Shown: positions 15,951-25,272 of the stretch, in pieces
Numbering within the stretch: the stretch's first letter is position 1
Layout: the number at the start of each line of letters is the position of its first letter
NCBI GenBank assembly: GCA_017408905.1
Contig: JAFQTU010000050.1
Coordinates: 1-64,000, forward strand
Direction: 5' to 3'
Origin: Mailhella sp.
GTDB lineage: Bacteria > Desulfobacterota > Desulfovibrionia > Desulfovibrionales > Desulfovibrionaceae
DNA length: 64,000 nt
Position numbers and translations under genes: made by a program
The notes under the pieces: generated by a model
What the model was told of the DNA's origin: nothing
Database searches by the model: none
What the model saw: only the letters and a program-made list of their open reading frames with translations

Positions 15951-17561
15951 ATGCTGAACCGCATCATAGCTTCATTCTGCCTGCTGGCGGCCCTGTGCTT
16001 CCAGCCCCTGTCCGCCTCCGCCGAAGTCCCGGCCTTCACCTTTGCCGACGTACAGGCCAAGGCGCAGGATCTGGCCCGCGCTCCCTATGCCGCCACGCCC
16101 TCCGTGCCGGAATTCCTCACGAAAATGAGCCATGCCGACTGGCATTCCATCCGCTTCCGCCCAGAAAAAGCCGTCTGGTCAGCCGAAGAACTGCCCTTCA
16201 ACATCCAGTTCTTCCACCCCGGCCTCTACTACGACAGGCCCGTGAGCATCCACGTCTTCGACGCGTCTTCCGTCACGCCCGTGAACTTCGATGCGGCCAT
16301 GTTCCAGTATGGTTCCGAGGCCCTTGCGCGCCAGACAGCCGAAGCCAAGGGGCTGGGCTTCGCAGGCTTCCGCCTCCACTATCCGCTGAATCGCCCGGAC
16401 TACAAGGATGAAGTGGCCGTCTTCGTAGGCGCGTCCTATTTCCGCGCTCTGGCCAAGGGCAACCATTACGGCATCTCCTCGCGCGGGCTGGCCCTCGACA
16501 CGGCCTGCGCCCAGGGCGAAGAGTTCCCTTATTTCAAGGAATTCTGGATAGAGCGCCCCTCGGCCACGGCCAAGAACATCACGGTGTACGCGCTCATGGA
16601 CAGCCCCAGCATGGCCGGCGCATACCGCTTCGTCATCACGCCCGGAGCACCCACGGTCATGGACGTGAAATGCGCCCTGTTCGCGCGCAAGGGCGGCCGC
16701 AACTTCGAAAAGATCGGCCTTGCCCCGCTGACCAGCATGTTCTTCTACGGTGAGGAAAAGAACGGCCGCCCCGGCGACTTCCGCCCCGAAGTCCATAATT
16801 CCGACGGCCTGATCTTCGAAAACGGCAAGGACTGGACATGGGTCCCTCTGGACAATCCCAAGCGCCTCAGCGTGACGGCCTTCCCCATGAACAGCCCCCG
16901 CAGTTTCGGCCTGCTCCAGCGCGACAGCGACTTCAAGAGCTATCACGACCTTGCCGCCCGCTACGAAACGCGCCCCTCGCTGTGGGTGAAGCCGGAAGGC
17001 GACTGGGGCAACGGTTCCCTCAATCTAGTGAAGATCCCCACCGAAGACGAGATGCACGACAATATCGTGGTGTTCTGGTGCCCGGACAAGCCGCGCGGGG
17101 AAGCCACGGCCGAACAGCCTGCCCCGGAACTGCCCTACCCCGATATGCTGATATACAACTGGAAGCTGTTCTGGCTTCCGCCCGATGTCGCCCTGCACGA
17201 TCTCGGCACGGCCTCTTCCACCCGTATCTCGACCAGCGGCGACACCATGACCTTCCATGTGGATTTCGAAGGCGGCGTGCTCAAGACTCTCGCCCCCGAC
17301 ACGGGCCTTGCGAGTATCGTGGAACTGCCGGAATACGTTACGCCCCTGGCCAAGAAGCTGATCTACAATCCCGCCACCCACGGCTGGCGCCTGGAATTCA
17401 CCTTCCGCCTGCCCCAGAAGGGCGGGATGCTCGACAAGCTCACGGCCGCGCGCAAGGGGCCGCTCAATCTGCGCTTCAAAGCCTTCCTCAAACAGGGCGA
17501 AAACCTGCCGGACGCCATCACGGAAACGTGGATCTACGACTGGCAGCTCCTCCCCATGTAA
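15951..17561 (+). CDS. opgG: periplasmic glucan biosynthesis protein OpgG (MdoG)
   Basis: A 536-residue periplasmic protein needed for osmoregulated periplasmic glucan synthesis, probably adding or trimming branches on the linear beta-glucan. The signal peptide MLNRIIASFCLLAALCF..SASA is cleaved before EVPAF. The MdoG domain begins FTFADVQAKAQDLARAPY and contains the conserved FAGFRLHYPLNRPDYKDE, SYFRALAKGNHYGISSRGLALDT and EFPYFKEFWIERP. A C-terminal Ig-like part follows, with the usual tryptophan-rich ending. The ATG at 15951 starts the signal peptide; an upstream TTG extension would spoil it. opgH follows 30 bases later. Confidence 0.93.
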   Translation: MLNRIIASFCLLAALCFQPLSASAEVPAFTFADVQAKAQDLARAPYAATPSVPEFLTKMSHADWHSIRFRPEKAVWSAEELPFNIQFFHPGLYYDRPVSIHVFDASSVTPVNFDAAMFQYGSEALARQTAEAKGLGFAGFRLHYPLNRPDYKDEVAVFVGASYFRALAKGNHYGISSRGLALDTACAQGEEFPYFKEFWIERPSATAKNITVYALMDSPSMAGAYRFVITPGAPTVMDVKCALFARKGGRNFEKIGLAPLTSMFFYGEEKNGRPGDFRPEVHNSDGLIFENGKDWTWVPLDNPKRLSVTAFPMNSPRSFGLLQRDSDFKSYHDLAARYETRPSLWVKPEGDWGNGSLNLVKIPTEDEMHDNIVVFWCPDKPRGEATAEQPAPELPYPDMLIYNWKLFWLPPDVALHDLGTASSTRISTSGDTMTFHVDFEGGVLKTLAPDTGLASIVELPEYVTPLAKKLIYNPATHGWRLEFTFRLPQKGGMLDKLTAARKGPLNLRFKAFLKQGENLPDAITETWIYDWQLLPM

Positions 17562-17591
17562 GTTCTGCCCCTGCCAGAAAAAAGGATGCGT

Positions 17592-20054
17592 ATGAACTCC
17601 TATCAGGACAAGGACTTCCGGGTTCGCGACAGAGTACTCCTCTATGCGCGAGGGCTTGACCTGCCGCCTGCGGAAAGTGTTGAAATAGCACTGAAAAGCC
17701 TGGAGCGCTGCCGCAGCGGCCACCCTTCCTACGCGGAAGCGCTGGAAAACCTGCATCTGATACTTGCCGAACGCGGCAAGGAACTCATCCCTTCCGACGA
17801 CAAGCCCCAGCTCTCCTCCACGCCTCCCGTCAAGCGCAGTACCATGCTCCCGGAAGAGCTGGACCGTACCCCCTGGCTGAGCATTTTCAAAAAGACCCTC
17901 AGCCGCCTCTTCCATGTTCTTACTCCGGCGGGGAACCTCCGCGCCTCGTGGAAAGACAGCGCCGAACGCCAGCAGAAGCAGGAAGACTGGGCAAGGGTGG
18001 CCAGCCGCCGCCGTACCCTGCTGATGACGCTTATCCTCGTTCCGGCGGTCATCGGCGCGTTCATCATGTATAATATCCTGCCGGAGCAGGGCATCGAAGC
18101 CGTCAAAGTCACGACTTCCGTGCTGTTCGCCATCCTTTTCGGCTGGATATCCATAGGCTTCTGGATGTGTGCCGCAGGGTGCTGGCAGCTCATGCGCAAG
18201 GTGGACCGCTTCGCGCCGACCGCGGGATGCGAAGCCGTGGACATAGCCGACGACTGCCGCACCGCCATACTCTTCCCCGTGTACAACGAGGACACCCATA
18301 AATACATGGCCGGCATAGCGGCCACATGGCATTCCCTTGTGGCCACCGGCGAAAGCGGCAAGTTCGACATCTTCATCCTCAGCGACTCCACAAGCCCCGA
18401 AGCATGGGTGGCGGAAGAGGAAGCGTGGTATGAATTCTGCCGCCGCGAAGAGGCCTTCGGGCATATCTTCTATCGCCGCCGCCGCAACAATACCAAGCGC
18501 AAGAGCGGCAACGTGGCCGACTTCTGCCGCCGCTGGGGCGCTCACTACCGCTACATGATCGTGTTCGATGCCGACAGCGTGATGAGCGGCCGCACTATAG
18601 TGCGCATGGTGAAATCCATGGAGCTCCACCCCGAAATGGGCATCATGCAGACTCCGCCCCTGGCGGTGAACATGAACAGCCTTGTGGCGCGCGTCCAGCA
18701 GTTCGCCAACCACCTGTACGGGCCTATCTTCGCCACCGGCCTGCATTTCTGGCTGCTTGGCGACGCGCAGTTCTGGGGGCATAACGCCATCATCCGCACC
18801 CAGCCCTTCATCGAGCACTGCGAACTGCCCTCCCTGCCCGGGCGCGGCCCGCTTGCAGGCGACATCATGAGCCACGACTTTGTGGAATCCGCGCTCATGC
18901 GTCGCGCCGGATACGGCGTGTGGCTGGCCTACGACCTTGACGGCTCGTGGGAAGAAAGCCCGCCCACACTCATCGACGAGCTCATCCGCGACCGGCGCTG
19001 GTGTCAGGGCAACCTTCAGCACAGCCGCCTCATCTTCTCCGGCGGCATCTTCCCCACGCACCGCGCCCTGTTCATCAACGGCATCATGTCCTATGCCTCG
19101 GCCCTGCTCTGGTTCTTCTTCCTTGTGTTCAGTTCCGTGCAGGCCGTGAGCGAAGCCTTCATCCCGCCGTCCTACTTCCCGGCCGCGCCCACGCTGTTCC
19201 CGGTGTGGCCTACGTGGTATCCCCAATGGGCACTGCTCCTTCTGGGCAGTACCGGCGTCATGCTCTTCATGCCGAAGATCTTCGCCATCGTGCTTACGGC
19301 ATACCGGGGCGGGGCAAAGCATTTCGGCGGCTTCTTCCGTATGTGCATGAGCGTGCTGGCCGAAGTGCTCATCTCCACCATGCTCGCCCCCATCCGCATG
19401 ATCTTCCACAGCTTCTTCGTAGTGACCACGCTTCTGGGCTGGAAGGTGGGCTGGAACGTGCAGAACCGCGACGATACCGGCACAAGCTGGGAAGACGCCA
19501 TACGCTTCCACTGGTGGGGCACTCTGCTCGGCATAGTGTGGGGCGGCCTGATGTGGCTCATCAATCCCGGCTTCTTCTGGTGGTTCTCCCCCATCGCCTT
19601 CGGTCTGGCCTTTTCCATCCCGCTTTCAGTGTTCACCAGCCGTGTGAGCTGGGGCCTTGCCGCCCGCCGCCTTGGCCTTTTCGTCACGGCCTCCGAACTC
19701 ACGGAAGCCCCGGAACAGGCCGATATGCATACGGAAGCCAAACGCCCGGACCGCTACTGCCCCTTCTTCATCGACGGCGGCCTCGGCTTTACCCGCGCCG
19801 TGGTCATTCCCCGCGTGCACGCCCTCCACGTCGCTCTCATGCGCCGCCGCGTATGGGAACAGTCCTTCAGCGAAGAGCAGGACAAAAAGCGCCGCGCCCT
19901 CCTCGAAAAGGCGCTGGAACTCGGCCCGAAAAAACTCAGCCGTGCGGAGAAATCCGACCTCCTCATGGATCCGCGCCTGCTCCACGAACTGCACCGCCGC
20001 GTGTGGGAACTCCCCCCGGAAAAGGGGCAGGACTGGGGCGTGAACCAGCACTGA
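17592..20054 (+). CDS. opgH: glucans biosynthesis glucosyltransferase OpgH (MdoH)
   Basis: An 820-residue inner-membrane GT2 glucosyltransferase that polymerises the beta-1,2 glucan backbone from UDP-glucose. The soluble N-terminus is followed by two helices (about residues 140-190). The catalytic domain then has LFPVYNED, VFDADSVMSG (the DxD-type pair), SHDFVESALMRRAGY and the product-site motif RDRRWCQGN. About six further helices follow to residue 700 and a polar C-terminus. An ATG two codons earlier directly abuts the AAAAGG ribosome site, so the ATG at 17592 with about 6-base spacing is more likely. Forms an operon with opgG and ends at a terminator. Confidence 0.93.
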   Translation: MNSYQDKDFRVRDRVLLYARGLDLPPAESVEIALKSLERCRSGHPSYAEALENLHLILAERGKELIPSDDKPQLSSTPPVKRSTMLPEELDRTPWLSIFKKTLSRLFHVLTPAGNLRASWKDSAERQQKQEDWARVASRRRTLLMTLILVPAVIGAFIMYNILPEQGIEAVKVTTSVLFAILFGWISIGFWMCAAGCWQLMRKVDRFAPTAGCEAVDIADDCRTAILFPVYNEDTHKYMAGIAATWHSLVATGESGKFDIFILSDSTSPEAWVAEEEAWYEFCRREEAFGHIFYRRRRNNTKRKSGNVADFCRRWGAHYRYMIVFDADSVMSGRTIVRMVKSMELHPEMGIMQTPPLAVNMNSLVARVQQFANHLYGPIFATGLHFWLLGDAQFWGHNAIIRTQPFIEHCELPSLPGRGPLAGDIMSHDFVESALMRRAGYGVWLAYDLDGSWEESPPTLIDELIRDRRWCQGNLQHSRLIFSGGIFPTHRALFINGIMSYASALLWFFFLVFSSVQAVSEAFIPPSYFPAAPTLFPVWPTWYPQWALLLLGSTGVMLFMPKIFAIVLTAYRGGAKHFGGFFRMCMSVLAEVLISTMLAPIRMIFHSFFVVTTLLGWKVGWNVQNRDDTGTSWEDAIRFHWWGTLLGIVWGGLMWLINPGFFWWFSPIAFGLAFSIPLSVFTSRVSWGLAARRLGLFVTASELTEAPEQADMHTEAKRPDRYCPFFIDGGLGFTRAVVIPRVHALHVALMRRRVWEQSFSEEQDKKRRALLEKALELGPKKLSRAEKSDLLMDPRLLHELHRRVWELPPEKGQDWGVNQH

Positions 20055-20106
20055 AGGTGAAGCGGCTCTCCCCGCCGCTGAGATTTCCCCGACAAAAGCA
20101 CGATAG

Positions 20107-20142
20107 AAAAGGCCCGATGCGCAGATGCACCGGGCCTTTTCG
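20107..20142. terminator. bidirectional terminator, opgH / EamA gene
   Basis: AAAAGGCCCG and CGGGCCTTTT (20107-20116 with 20131-20140) flank an inner GC pairing. Flanking A and T runs let it work for both converging units. Confidence 0.8.
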
Positions 20143-20189
20143 CTGTCATCATGTGCGGAAAGAATATCCCGCCCTCTCCGCCTGCGCGC

Positions 20190-21068
20190 CTACTCCGCCT
20201 TCTTTTCAGGCCAGACCACAAGCAGGAGGGTGCTGGCGATGATGAGGGCGATGCCCGTGAACGAGGTGGGGGAAACGGCTTCCCCGAGGATGAGGATACC
20301 CAGCAGGGCCGCGCCCACGGGTTCGGCAAGGCTCAGGGTAGCGGCCGTGGCGGAAGTGACCATCTTGAGGCCGACAATGGTGAAGAAATAGGCCATAGCC
20401 GTGGTGACGACGCCAAGGTGCAGGGTGGCAAGAATGCCGCGCGGGGTCAGCATCCAGCTCAGGTCTTCGGTAAGCATGCCGGGAAGCATGCACACGCCGC
20501 AGATGAGCAGGACGACCGTCATGGCCGTCTCAGCCGGGAAGACTTTGAGGAGCGGCTTCGAGAACGTAAGGGTGAAGCCGTAGCAGGCACCGGCGGCAAG
20601 GGGGAAGAAGAGCGCACCGGGGTTGAAGTCGCCGGTTTTGCCCCAGTTCATGAGTATGAGGCCGGTCACGCCGATGATCGTGGAGATGTACCACTGCTTG
20701 GAAGGGATGACCTTGTAGAAGATAGCACCGAGGATGGCGGCCACCACGGGCGTGAAGCCCATAGCGGCAAGCGTTCCCATAGCCACACCGGCCTGAAGCG
20801 TGCCCTTGAAGAAGCAGAGCTGATACACGCCCACGCCGAACACGGTAAGGAACAGGCATTTCAGATCCCAGCCCCTGCGCACGGGGAGCGTGCCGCGAAT
20901 GGCGCAAAGGCCCAGCAGGAGCAGGCCGCCGAAGAGCATACGGATAGTGCCGATGGCGTAGGAACTGGCGCCGTCGTCCACGATAAGCGCCTGCGTGAAA
21001 CCCGTGGTGCTGAAACACAGCGCACCGATAAGGACGAACAGGCCGCCGACAAGGGAAGAGTTTTTCAT
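20190..21068 (-). CDS. EamA-family (DMT superfamily) transporter
   Basis: A 292-residue membrane protein with ten predicted helices made of two EamA repeats (about residues 8-140 and 150-285). It has the typical GALCFSTTGFTQAL start and a second-repeat ending TSATAATLSLAEPVGAALLGILILGEAVSP, which is strongly characteristic of EamA exporters. Members export amino acids or other small metabolites; nothing here fixes the substrate. It lies 30 bases downstream of the EndoQ-UvrD fusion gene on the same strand and is probably co-transcribed. Confidence 0.85.
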   Translation of the reverse strand: MKNSSLVGGLFVLIGALCFSTTGFTQALIVDDGASSYAIGTIRMLFGGLLLLGLCAIRGTLPVRRGWDLKCLFLTVFGVGVYQLCFFKGTLQAGVAMGTLAAMGFTPVVAAILGAIFYKVIPSKQWYISTIIGVTGLILMNWGKTGDFNPGALFFPLAAGACYGFTLTFSKPLLKVFPAETAMTVVLLICGVCMLPGMLTEDLSWMLTPRGILATLHLGVVTTAMAYFFTIVGLKMVTSATAATLSLAEPVGAALLGILILGEAVSPTSFTGIALIIASTLLLVVWPEKKAE

Positions 21069-21098
21069 GGAAGCGTTTCCTCGGGAAGGAAGAAGGGG

Positions 21099-24000
21099 CT
21101 AGAACAGGCTGAGCTGGCTGGCGGTCTTCTTGGTGTGTTTGGTCAGCTTCACTTCACGGAAGCGGTTCAGGGGCAGGAGCGGCGAAGGCCTGAGCTCCAG
21201 CGTTTTGCCGAAAAGCACGCGCCGGGCCGCCGAGGAAAGGAACACTGCCTCGGACGCGCGCGTGATGCCTACGTAGAGCAAGCGCTCTTCTTCGTCAACC
21301 GAAGGCGGGGCAAAATCGCTGTTTTCCTTGCCAAGCAGGGCGTCCACGCCCCGGAAGGGCAAAAGCCCGTCTTCCGCCGCAGGAATGAAGACCGCTTTGA
21401 ATTCCAAGCCCTTGGAGGCATGAAGGGTCATAAGCTGAACAAGTTCGGCCTGCCCGTGCACCATATCTATCTCGCGCCGGAAGGCCACGAATTCCAGAAG
21501 GCCGGGCCAGCCGCCATGTTCTTTCCACGCATGGCAGAGGCGGCGGAAGGCCGTGGCTTCTCCGAAAAGCGGGTCGAAGACCTCAGTGGAACAGGCAAGC
21601 ACGGCTTCCGGCCCTTGCGCCCAGACGTCATCGGCTATCGCATCCAAGGGGCCGCCCTCGAACAGCGGGCGCTGGGAAGACGGGGCCATAGCCGCAAGAA
21701 GGGGGAAGCGAGACTCGTCGAGGAAGGCGGCTTCCTTCTCGTCATGCTCCTTTTTCCTCAGGAGGCGGGCGGCGGCCTGAAGCATCATATCGACGCGTTC
21801 GTCGGCCCAGAAGGCTTCGGCCTCTGGGGCGGCGCAGGGTATGCCCCGGCGTTCCAGCGCGGCGCGGATGGGCGGGATGAGCGCTTTCAGGCGGCAGAGC
21901 ACGGCTATCTCGCCGGGACTGCACGAGCCGGATTCGAGGTGGCAATGGGCAAGGCTTTCGTGCTGGTCAGCCTGCTGATGGGACGTGCCGCCGATAAGAT
22001 AGGCGATGCGATCGGCTATCCATGCGGCTTCGCGTTCAGCGCTGGGGGCGTCCATCCATTGGAGCGTGGCCGATGCTCCCGTCACGGAGGTGAGCTCGCC
22101 GCATACCCCGCGCCCGGCAAGAGCATCGTGCCCGGCTTCGAGGATGGCCGAGGCCGAGCGGTGGCTTTCGGTCAGACTGAACACTGCAAGTTCGGGCCAG
22201 CGAGAGCGCAGGGCTGTTTCAATGCCCGAATCCGCGCCTCGGAAGCCGTAGATGGACTGATCCGGGTCGCCGATGCCGAAGAAGCCTGAACCGTCGGCAG
22301 GCGTAATGGCTTCCACCAGTGCTTTCTGCAAGGGGGAAAGGTCCTGCACCTCGTCCACAAGGATATGCTCCCACGGCTTGGCCGCGCCGTAATTGCGGCT
22401 TTTCAGGTCGGCCAGCCACGTTTCAGGCAGGTCGGTGTAGTCGGCAAGGCCGCGTTCCTTCTTCCAGCGGCGGTAATTTTCAAGGAGCGGGGCGAGGTCG
22501 TCGGGGACGTTCAGTGTCTCGCGGCCCAGTTCCAGAAGGGAATAGAGGCGGCTGGCCTCCTTCTTGTCCAGTCCGGGATTGGCGGCGTGAAAGGCCTTGC
22601 GCGCGCCTTCCTCCGAAAGCACCACGGGCTGTTCCCCGGGCCAGCGCTTGAGGGCGAGGGCGTGCAGGGTGTCGGTTTCCGGGAGGGCGGGAGAAGTTTC
22701 CCCCTCCGAGGCAAGGGCCGCGCGGAGGCGCTGGCGCATCTCTTCAGCGGCACGGCGCGTGAAGGTGACGGACACGATGGAAGAGGCTGGCACGCCGCTT
22801 TTCAGCAGGCGCACAAGGCGGCCTACCAGCGTACGCGTCTTGCCTGCGCCGGGGCCTGCCAGAACCAGCACCGGGCCGGGGCCTGCCTCAAGGGCGGCGC
22901 GCTGGGCCGGACTGAAGGACTCCGGCAAGAACGAAGGGGCTTTCGCGGCGGGAGCGGCGGCCTTCCGGGGGAATTCAGTCAGCGCTTTGGCGCTTTCTGC
23001 GGACAACGACGTTTTTTTTTGAGCCTCGCCGTCGCAGAAGCCGCAGTCGGCATCAGCTTTCACAGGCTTGCGGCGGACGACAGGCACTTTCGCCAGCAGG
23101 GACGGCGCGTTTTCCGCCTCGTCAAAAAGGCGGATGGTCCCGTATTCGCCGTCGTAGCCACCCTGACGTATGACCTCACCGGCGCGCATACGGCGCACGG
23201 CTTCGCCAAGCTCGGGCCATGTGCGGCCGAGTTCGGCGTGGGGAACGGATTGCAGGATGTCCATTTCAGAGCCGAAGCGCCCCAGAAGGCCAGCATACTT
23301 TTCCTGCACTTTCTTGGACTTGGGGCCGCAATGCAGAAGCTCGCCCACGATTTCCGGCAGGGGGATGAGCGAAGAGAAGTCCTTGCCCGGCTCGGGAGCT
23401 TCGCTTCGGTCGGCAAGGGCCAGTACGCGATGCAGAACGCCCACGGTGAGCGGCTTGCCGCAGACGGGGCAAATGTCGCCGAGCTTCATGCATTCGGCAG
23501 GCTCGAGCATGACGCCGCAGGCCCGATGCCCATCAAGGTGATATTTGCCTTCTTCGGGGAAGAATTCCAGCGTTCCCGCGTAGCTCGTTCCGCCGGGCTT
23601 CTTATGCAGGGCGTCGAAAATGCCGTCGTAGCTGGCCGCGCCCTCGAAAAGCGTGGCTTCGCGGGCGAGGTTCTCGCCGGAATGGGCGTCGGAGCTGGAG
23701 ACCATGAGCAGATGGTCGAGGTGGCTCCAGCACCGGTTCATATCCGGGTCGGAGGAAAGGCCGGTCTCGGCGGCGAAGATGTAGGGCGTAAGATCTTCGA
23801 AACACTCGTCAAGACTGTCGAAGCCGGACTTCGAGCCGAAGAGGGCGAACCACGGCGTCCAGATATGGGCGGGAATCATGTAGGCGCGGGGTATCTCCAG
23901 CACCATCGCCAGCAGGTCTTTCACGTCAAGGCCGAGGATGGGGCGCCCGTCGGACTTCAGGTTTCCTATGGCGTCGAGCTTGGCGCAGAGCCGGTCGGCA

Positions 24001-24365
24001 CTGTCGAGGTCGGGCACATAGACAAGGCTGTGTACCTTGCGCACCTTGCCGTTCTTCTTGTAGATAGAGCTTATCTCGGCTTCCAGCATGAACTGCGGAG
24101 CTTTGAACTCCATGCCGGCAAGCTGGGGTATCTCGCGGGAGAACTCGTCGCGGGAGAGCGGCTTCTTCAGGCGGTAGAGGCCGGTGTTTTCGTCCAGTTC
24201 AAGGCCGTCGCGCAGTTCCTGCCGCCATACCGGGTGCGTGAAGTCGCCGGTGGCAAGCACGTCTATGCCCTTGGCCCCGGCCCATGCCGCAAGGTTCGGA
24301 ATCGTCAGGGCTTTGCTGGTGGCGCGGGAGAAGCGGGAATGGATATGCAGGTCAGCTCGGAACAT
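21099..24365 (-). CDS. EndoQ-like PHP-domain DNA endonuclease fused to UvrD/Rep helicase, with C-terminal beta-clamp motif
   Basis: A 1088-residue, two-enzyme protein. Residues 1 to about 430 match the EndoQ/TIGR00375 family: PHP metal motif DLHIHSRFSRATS (His7, His9), GTG/ATGDFTHP-type loop, IPAHIWTPWFALFGSKSGFDS, SSDAHS (Asp226, His228) and a four-Cys zinc site (Cys283, 292, 299, 302, in GDICPVCGKPLTVGV). Known EndoQ enzymes nick DNA 5-prime of deaminated bases. A linker with CGFC (441-444) leads to a superfamily 1 helicase: Walker A AGPGAGKT (503-510), DEVQD (671-675), GDPDQSIYGFRGAD, LMTLHASKGLEF and LLYVGITRASE. The last five residues, QLSLF, equal the canonical sliding-clamp peptide. 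The gene has its own promoter, and an EamA gene follows. Activity is inferred. Confidence 0.82.
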   Translation of the reverse strand: MFRADLHIHSRFSRATSKALTIPNLAAWAGAKGIDVLATGDFTHPVWRQELRDGLELDENTGLYRLKKPLSRDEFSREIPQLAGMEFKAPQFMLEAEISSIYKKNGKVRKVHSLVYVPDLDSADRLCAKLDAIGNLKSDGRPILGLDVKDLLAMVLEIPRAYMIPAHIWTPWFALFGSKSGFDSLDECFEDLTPYIFAAETGLSSDPDMNRCWSHLDHLLMVSSSDAHSGENLAREATLFEGAASYDGIFDALHKKPGGTSYAGTLEFFPEEGKYHLDGHRACGVMLEPAECMKLGDICPVCGKPLTVGVLHRVLALADRSEAPEPGKDFSSLIPLPEIVGELLHCGPKSKKVQEKYAGLLGRFGSEMDILQSVPHAELGRTWPELGEAVRRMRAGEVIRQGGYDGEYGTIRLFDEAENAPSLLAKVPVVRRKPVKADADCGFCDGEAQKKTSLSAESAKALTEFPRKAAAPAAKAPSFLPESFSPAQRAALEAGPGPVLVLAGPGAGKTRTLVGRLVRLLKSGVPASSIVSVTFTRRAAEEMRQRLRAALASEGETSPALPETDTLHALALKRWPGEQPVVLSEEGARKAFHAANPGLDKKEASRLYSLLELGRETLNVPDDLAPLLENYRRWKKERGLADYTDLPETWLADLKSRNYGAAKPWEHILVDEVQDLSPLQKALVEAITPADGSGFFGIGDPDQSIYGFRGADSGIETALRSRWPELAVFSLTESHRSASAILEAGHDALAGRGVCGELTSVTGASATLQWMDAPSAEREAAWIADRIAYLIGGTSHQQADQHESLAHCHLESGSCSPGEIAVLCRLKALIPPIRAALERRGIPCAAPEAEAFWADERVDMMLQAAARLLRKKEHDEKEAAFLDESRFPLLAAMAPSSQRPLFEGGPLDAIADDVWAQGPEAVLACSTEVFDPLFGEATAFRRLCHAWKEHGGWPGLLEFVAFRREIDMVHGQAELVQLMTLHASKGLEFKAVFIPAAEDGLLPFRGVDALLGKENSDFAPPSVDEEERLLYVGITRASEAVFLSSAARRVLFGKTLELRPSPLLPLNRFREVKLTKHTKKTASQLSLF

Positions 24366-24405
24366 GGCAAACTCACGGGCAGGTAAAGGGCGTGAAAGCT
24401 CTCCC

Positions 24406-24434
24406 GTTATAGCCGGAACTTATTTTCAGTGCAA
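24406..24434 (-). promoter_or_regulatory. sigma-70 promoter of the EndoQ-UvrD gene
   Basis: On the minus strand TTGCAC (24434-24429), 17 bases, TATAAC (24411-24406). The boxes are close to consensus and lie about 40 bases before the ATG at 24365. Confidence 0.6.
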
Positions 24435-24462
24435 TGCGGCCAAAAGGCCGGAGGCGGTAAAA

Positions 24463-25194
24463 ATGAAGGACGCAGTCGATGCCCGTTCAGCGCGCGATGT
24501 CTTCCCCGCAGGGCTGGAACAGCCGGAAGGAAGCTTCCGCTTCAGTTCCGATGCCCTTCTCCTGGCGAAGTTCACGGCAGGGCAGGCCTTGCCGGAAAAC
24601 GCCGTACTGGCCGAACTCGGCACGGGCTGCGGCGTAGTCTCGCTGGCTGTCCTTCTGGAAAAGCCGGACTGGAGAAGTGTGGGGCTGGAGCGCGAAGCCG
24701 TGCTGGCAGAGGCCGCCGAACGCAACGCCGCCGCGCTGGGCCTAGGCGAAGCCTTCCTTCCCCTCTGCGGCGATGTGGCAAGCCGTGACGACCTGCGCCG
24801 GATGCGGGAAGCCCTGAGCAGCGGGACGGATACTTCTGGAAATCTTTCCGGCCCTCCCCTGTTCGACTGCGTGATGAGCAACCCGCCGTGGCGCGTGGAG
24901 AGCGATGGCCGCACGCCGCCTTCCGACCTGCGCCGCCGTGCGCTTTTCGGCACGCCCGAGACCTTCCGGGAATTTTTTTCCGCCGCCGACGCCCTTCTGA
25001 AAACAGGCGGCCTGCTCACCGCTGTGGCCGGGGCAGAACGCAGCGCCGATATGCTGGCCGCCCTGCCCAAACGCCTGCACCCGGAGATTCTGCGCTTCGT
25101 GTTCACGAAGGAAAACGCCCCCGCCGAGTTCGTCCTGCTCATGGCGCGGAAGAACGGCAGGGGAACGCTGAGGGTGGAGAAGGAGTGGAGATAA
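24463..25194 (+). CDS. TrmN6-like tRNA (adenine-N6) methyltransferase, MTS family
   Basis: A 243-residue SAM-dependent methyltransferase. FRFSSDALLLAKF near residue 25 is the N-terminal signature of the YfiC/TrmN6 group, which methylates A37 of tRNA-Val. The SAM loop is ELGTGCGVVSL (51-61) and the catalytic motif NPPW is at 140-143. FTKENAPAEFVLLMARKNGRG closes the domain. GGAGG lies 10 bases before the ATG at 24463. Divergent from the EndoQ-UvrD gene. Family membership is secure; the exact tRNA target is not. Confidence 0.82.
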   Translation: MKDAVDARSARDVFPAGLEQPEGSFRFSSDALLLAKFTAGQALPENAVLAELGTGCGVVSLAVLLEKPDWRSVGLEREAVLAEAAERNAAALGLGEAFLPLCGDVASRDDLRRMREALSSGTDTSGNLSGPPLFDCVMSNPPWRVESDGRTPPSDLRRRALFGTPETFREFFSAADALLKTGGLLTAVAGAERSADMLAALPKRLHPEILRFVFTKENAPAEFVLLMARKNGRGTLRVEKEWR

Positions 25195-25272
25195 AAGTCA
25201 GGCTCCATCTATAAAGGTGTGGGGTCTGTGATATGCGGCGTAAAAAATGATCTTGAAATCCTTGGAGGCTGT

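Noticed and set aside
17025-19511. 828-codon open frame on the minus strand opposite opgG-opgH
   Set aside because: Same shadow effect; composition is implausible and opgG/opgH are secure.
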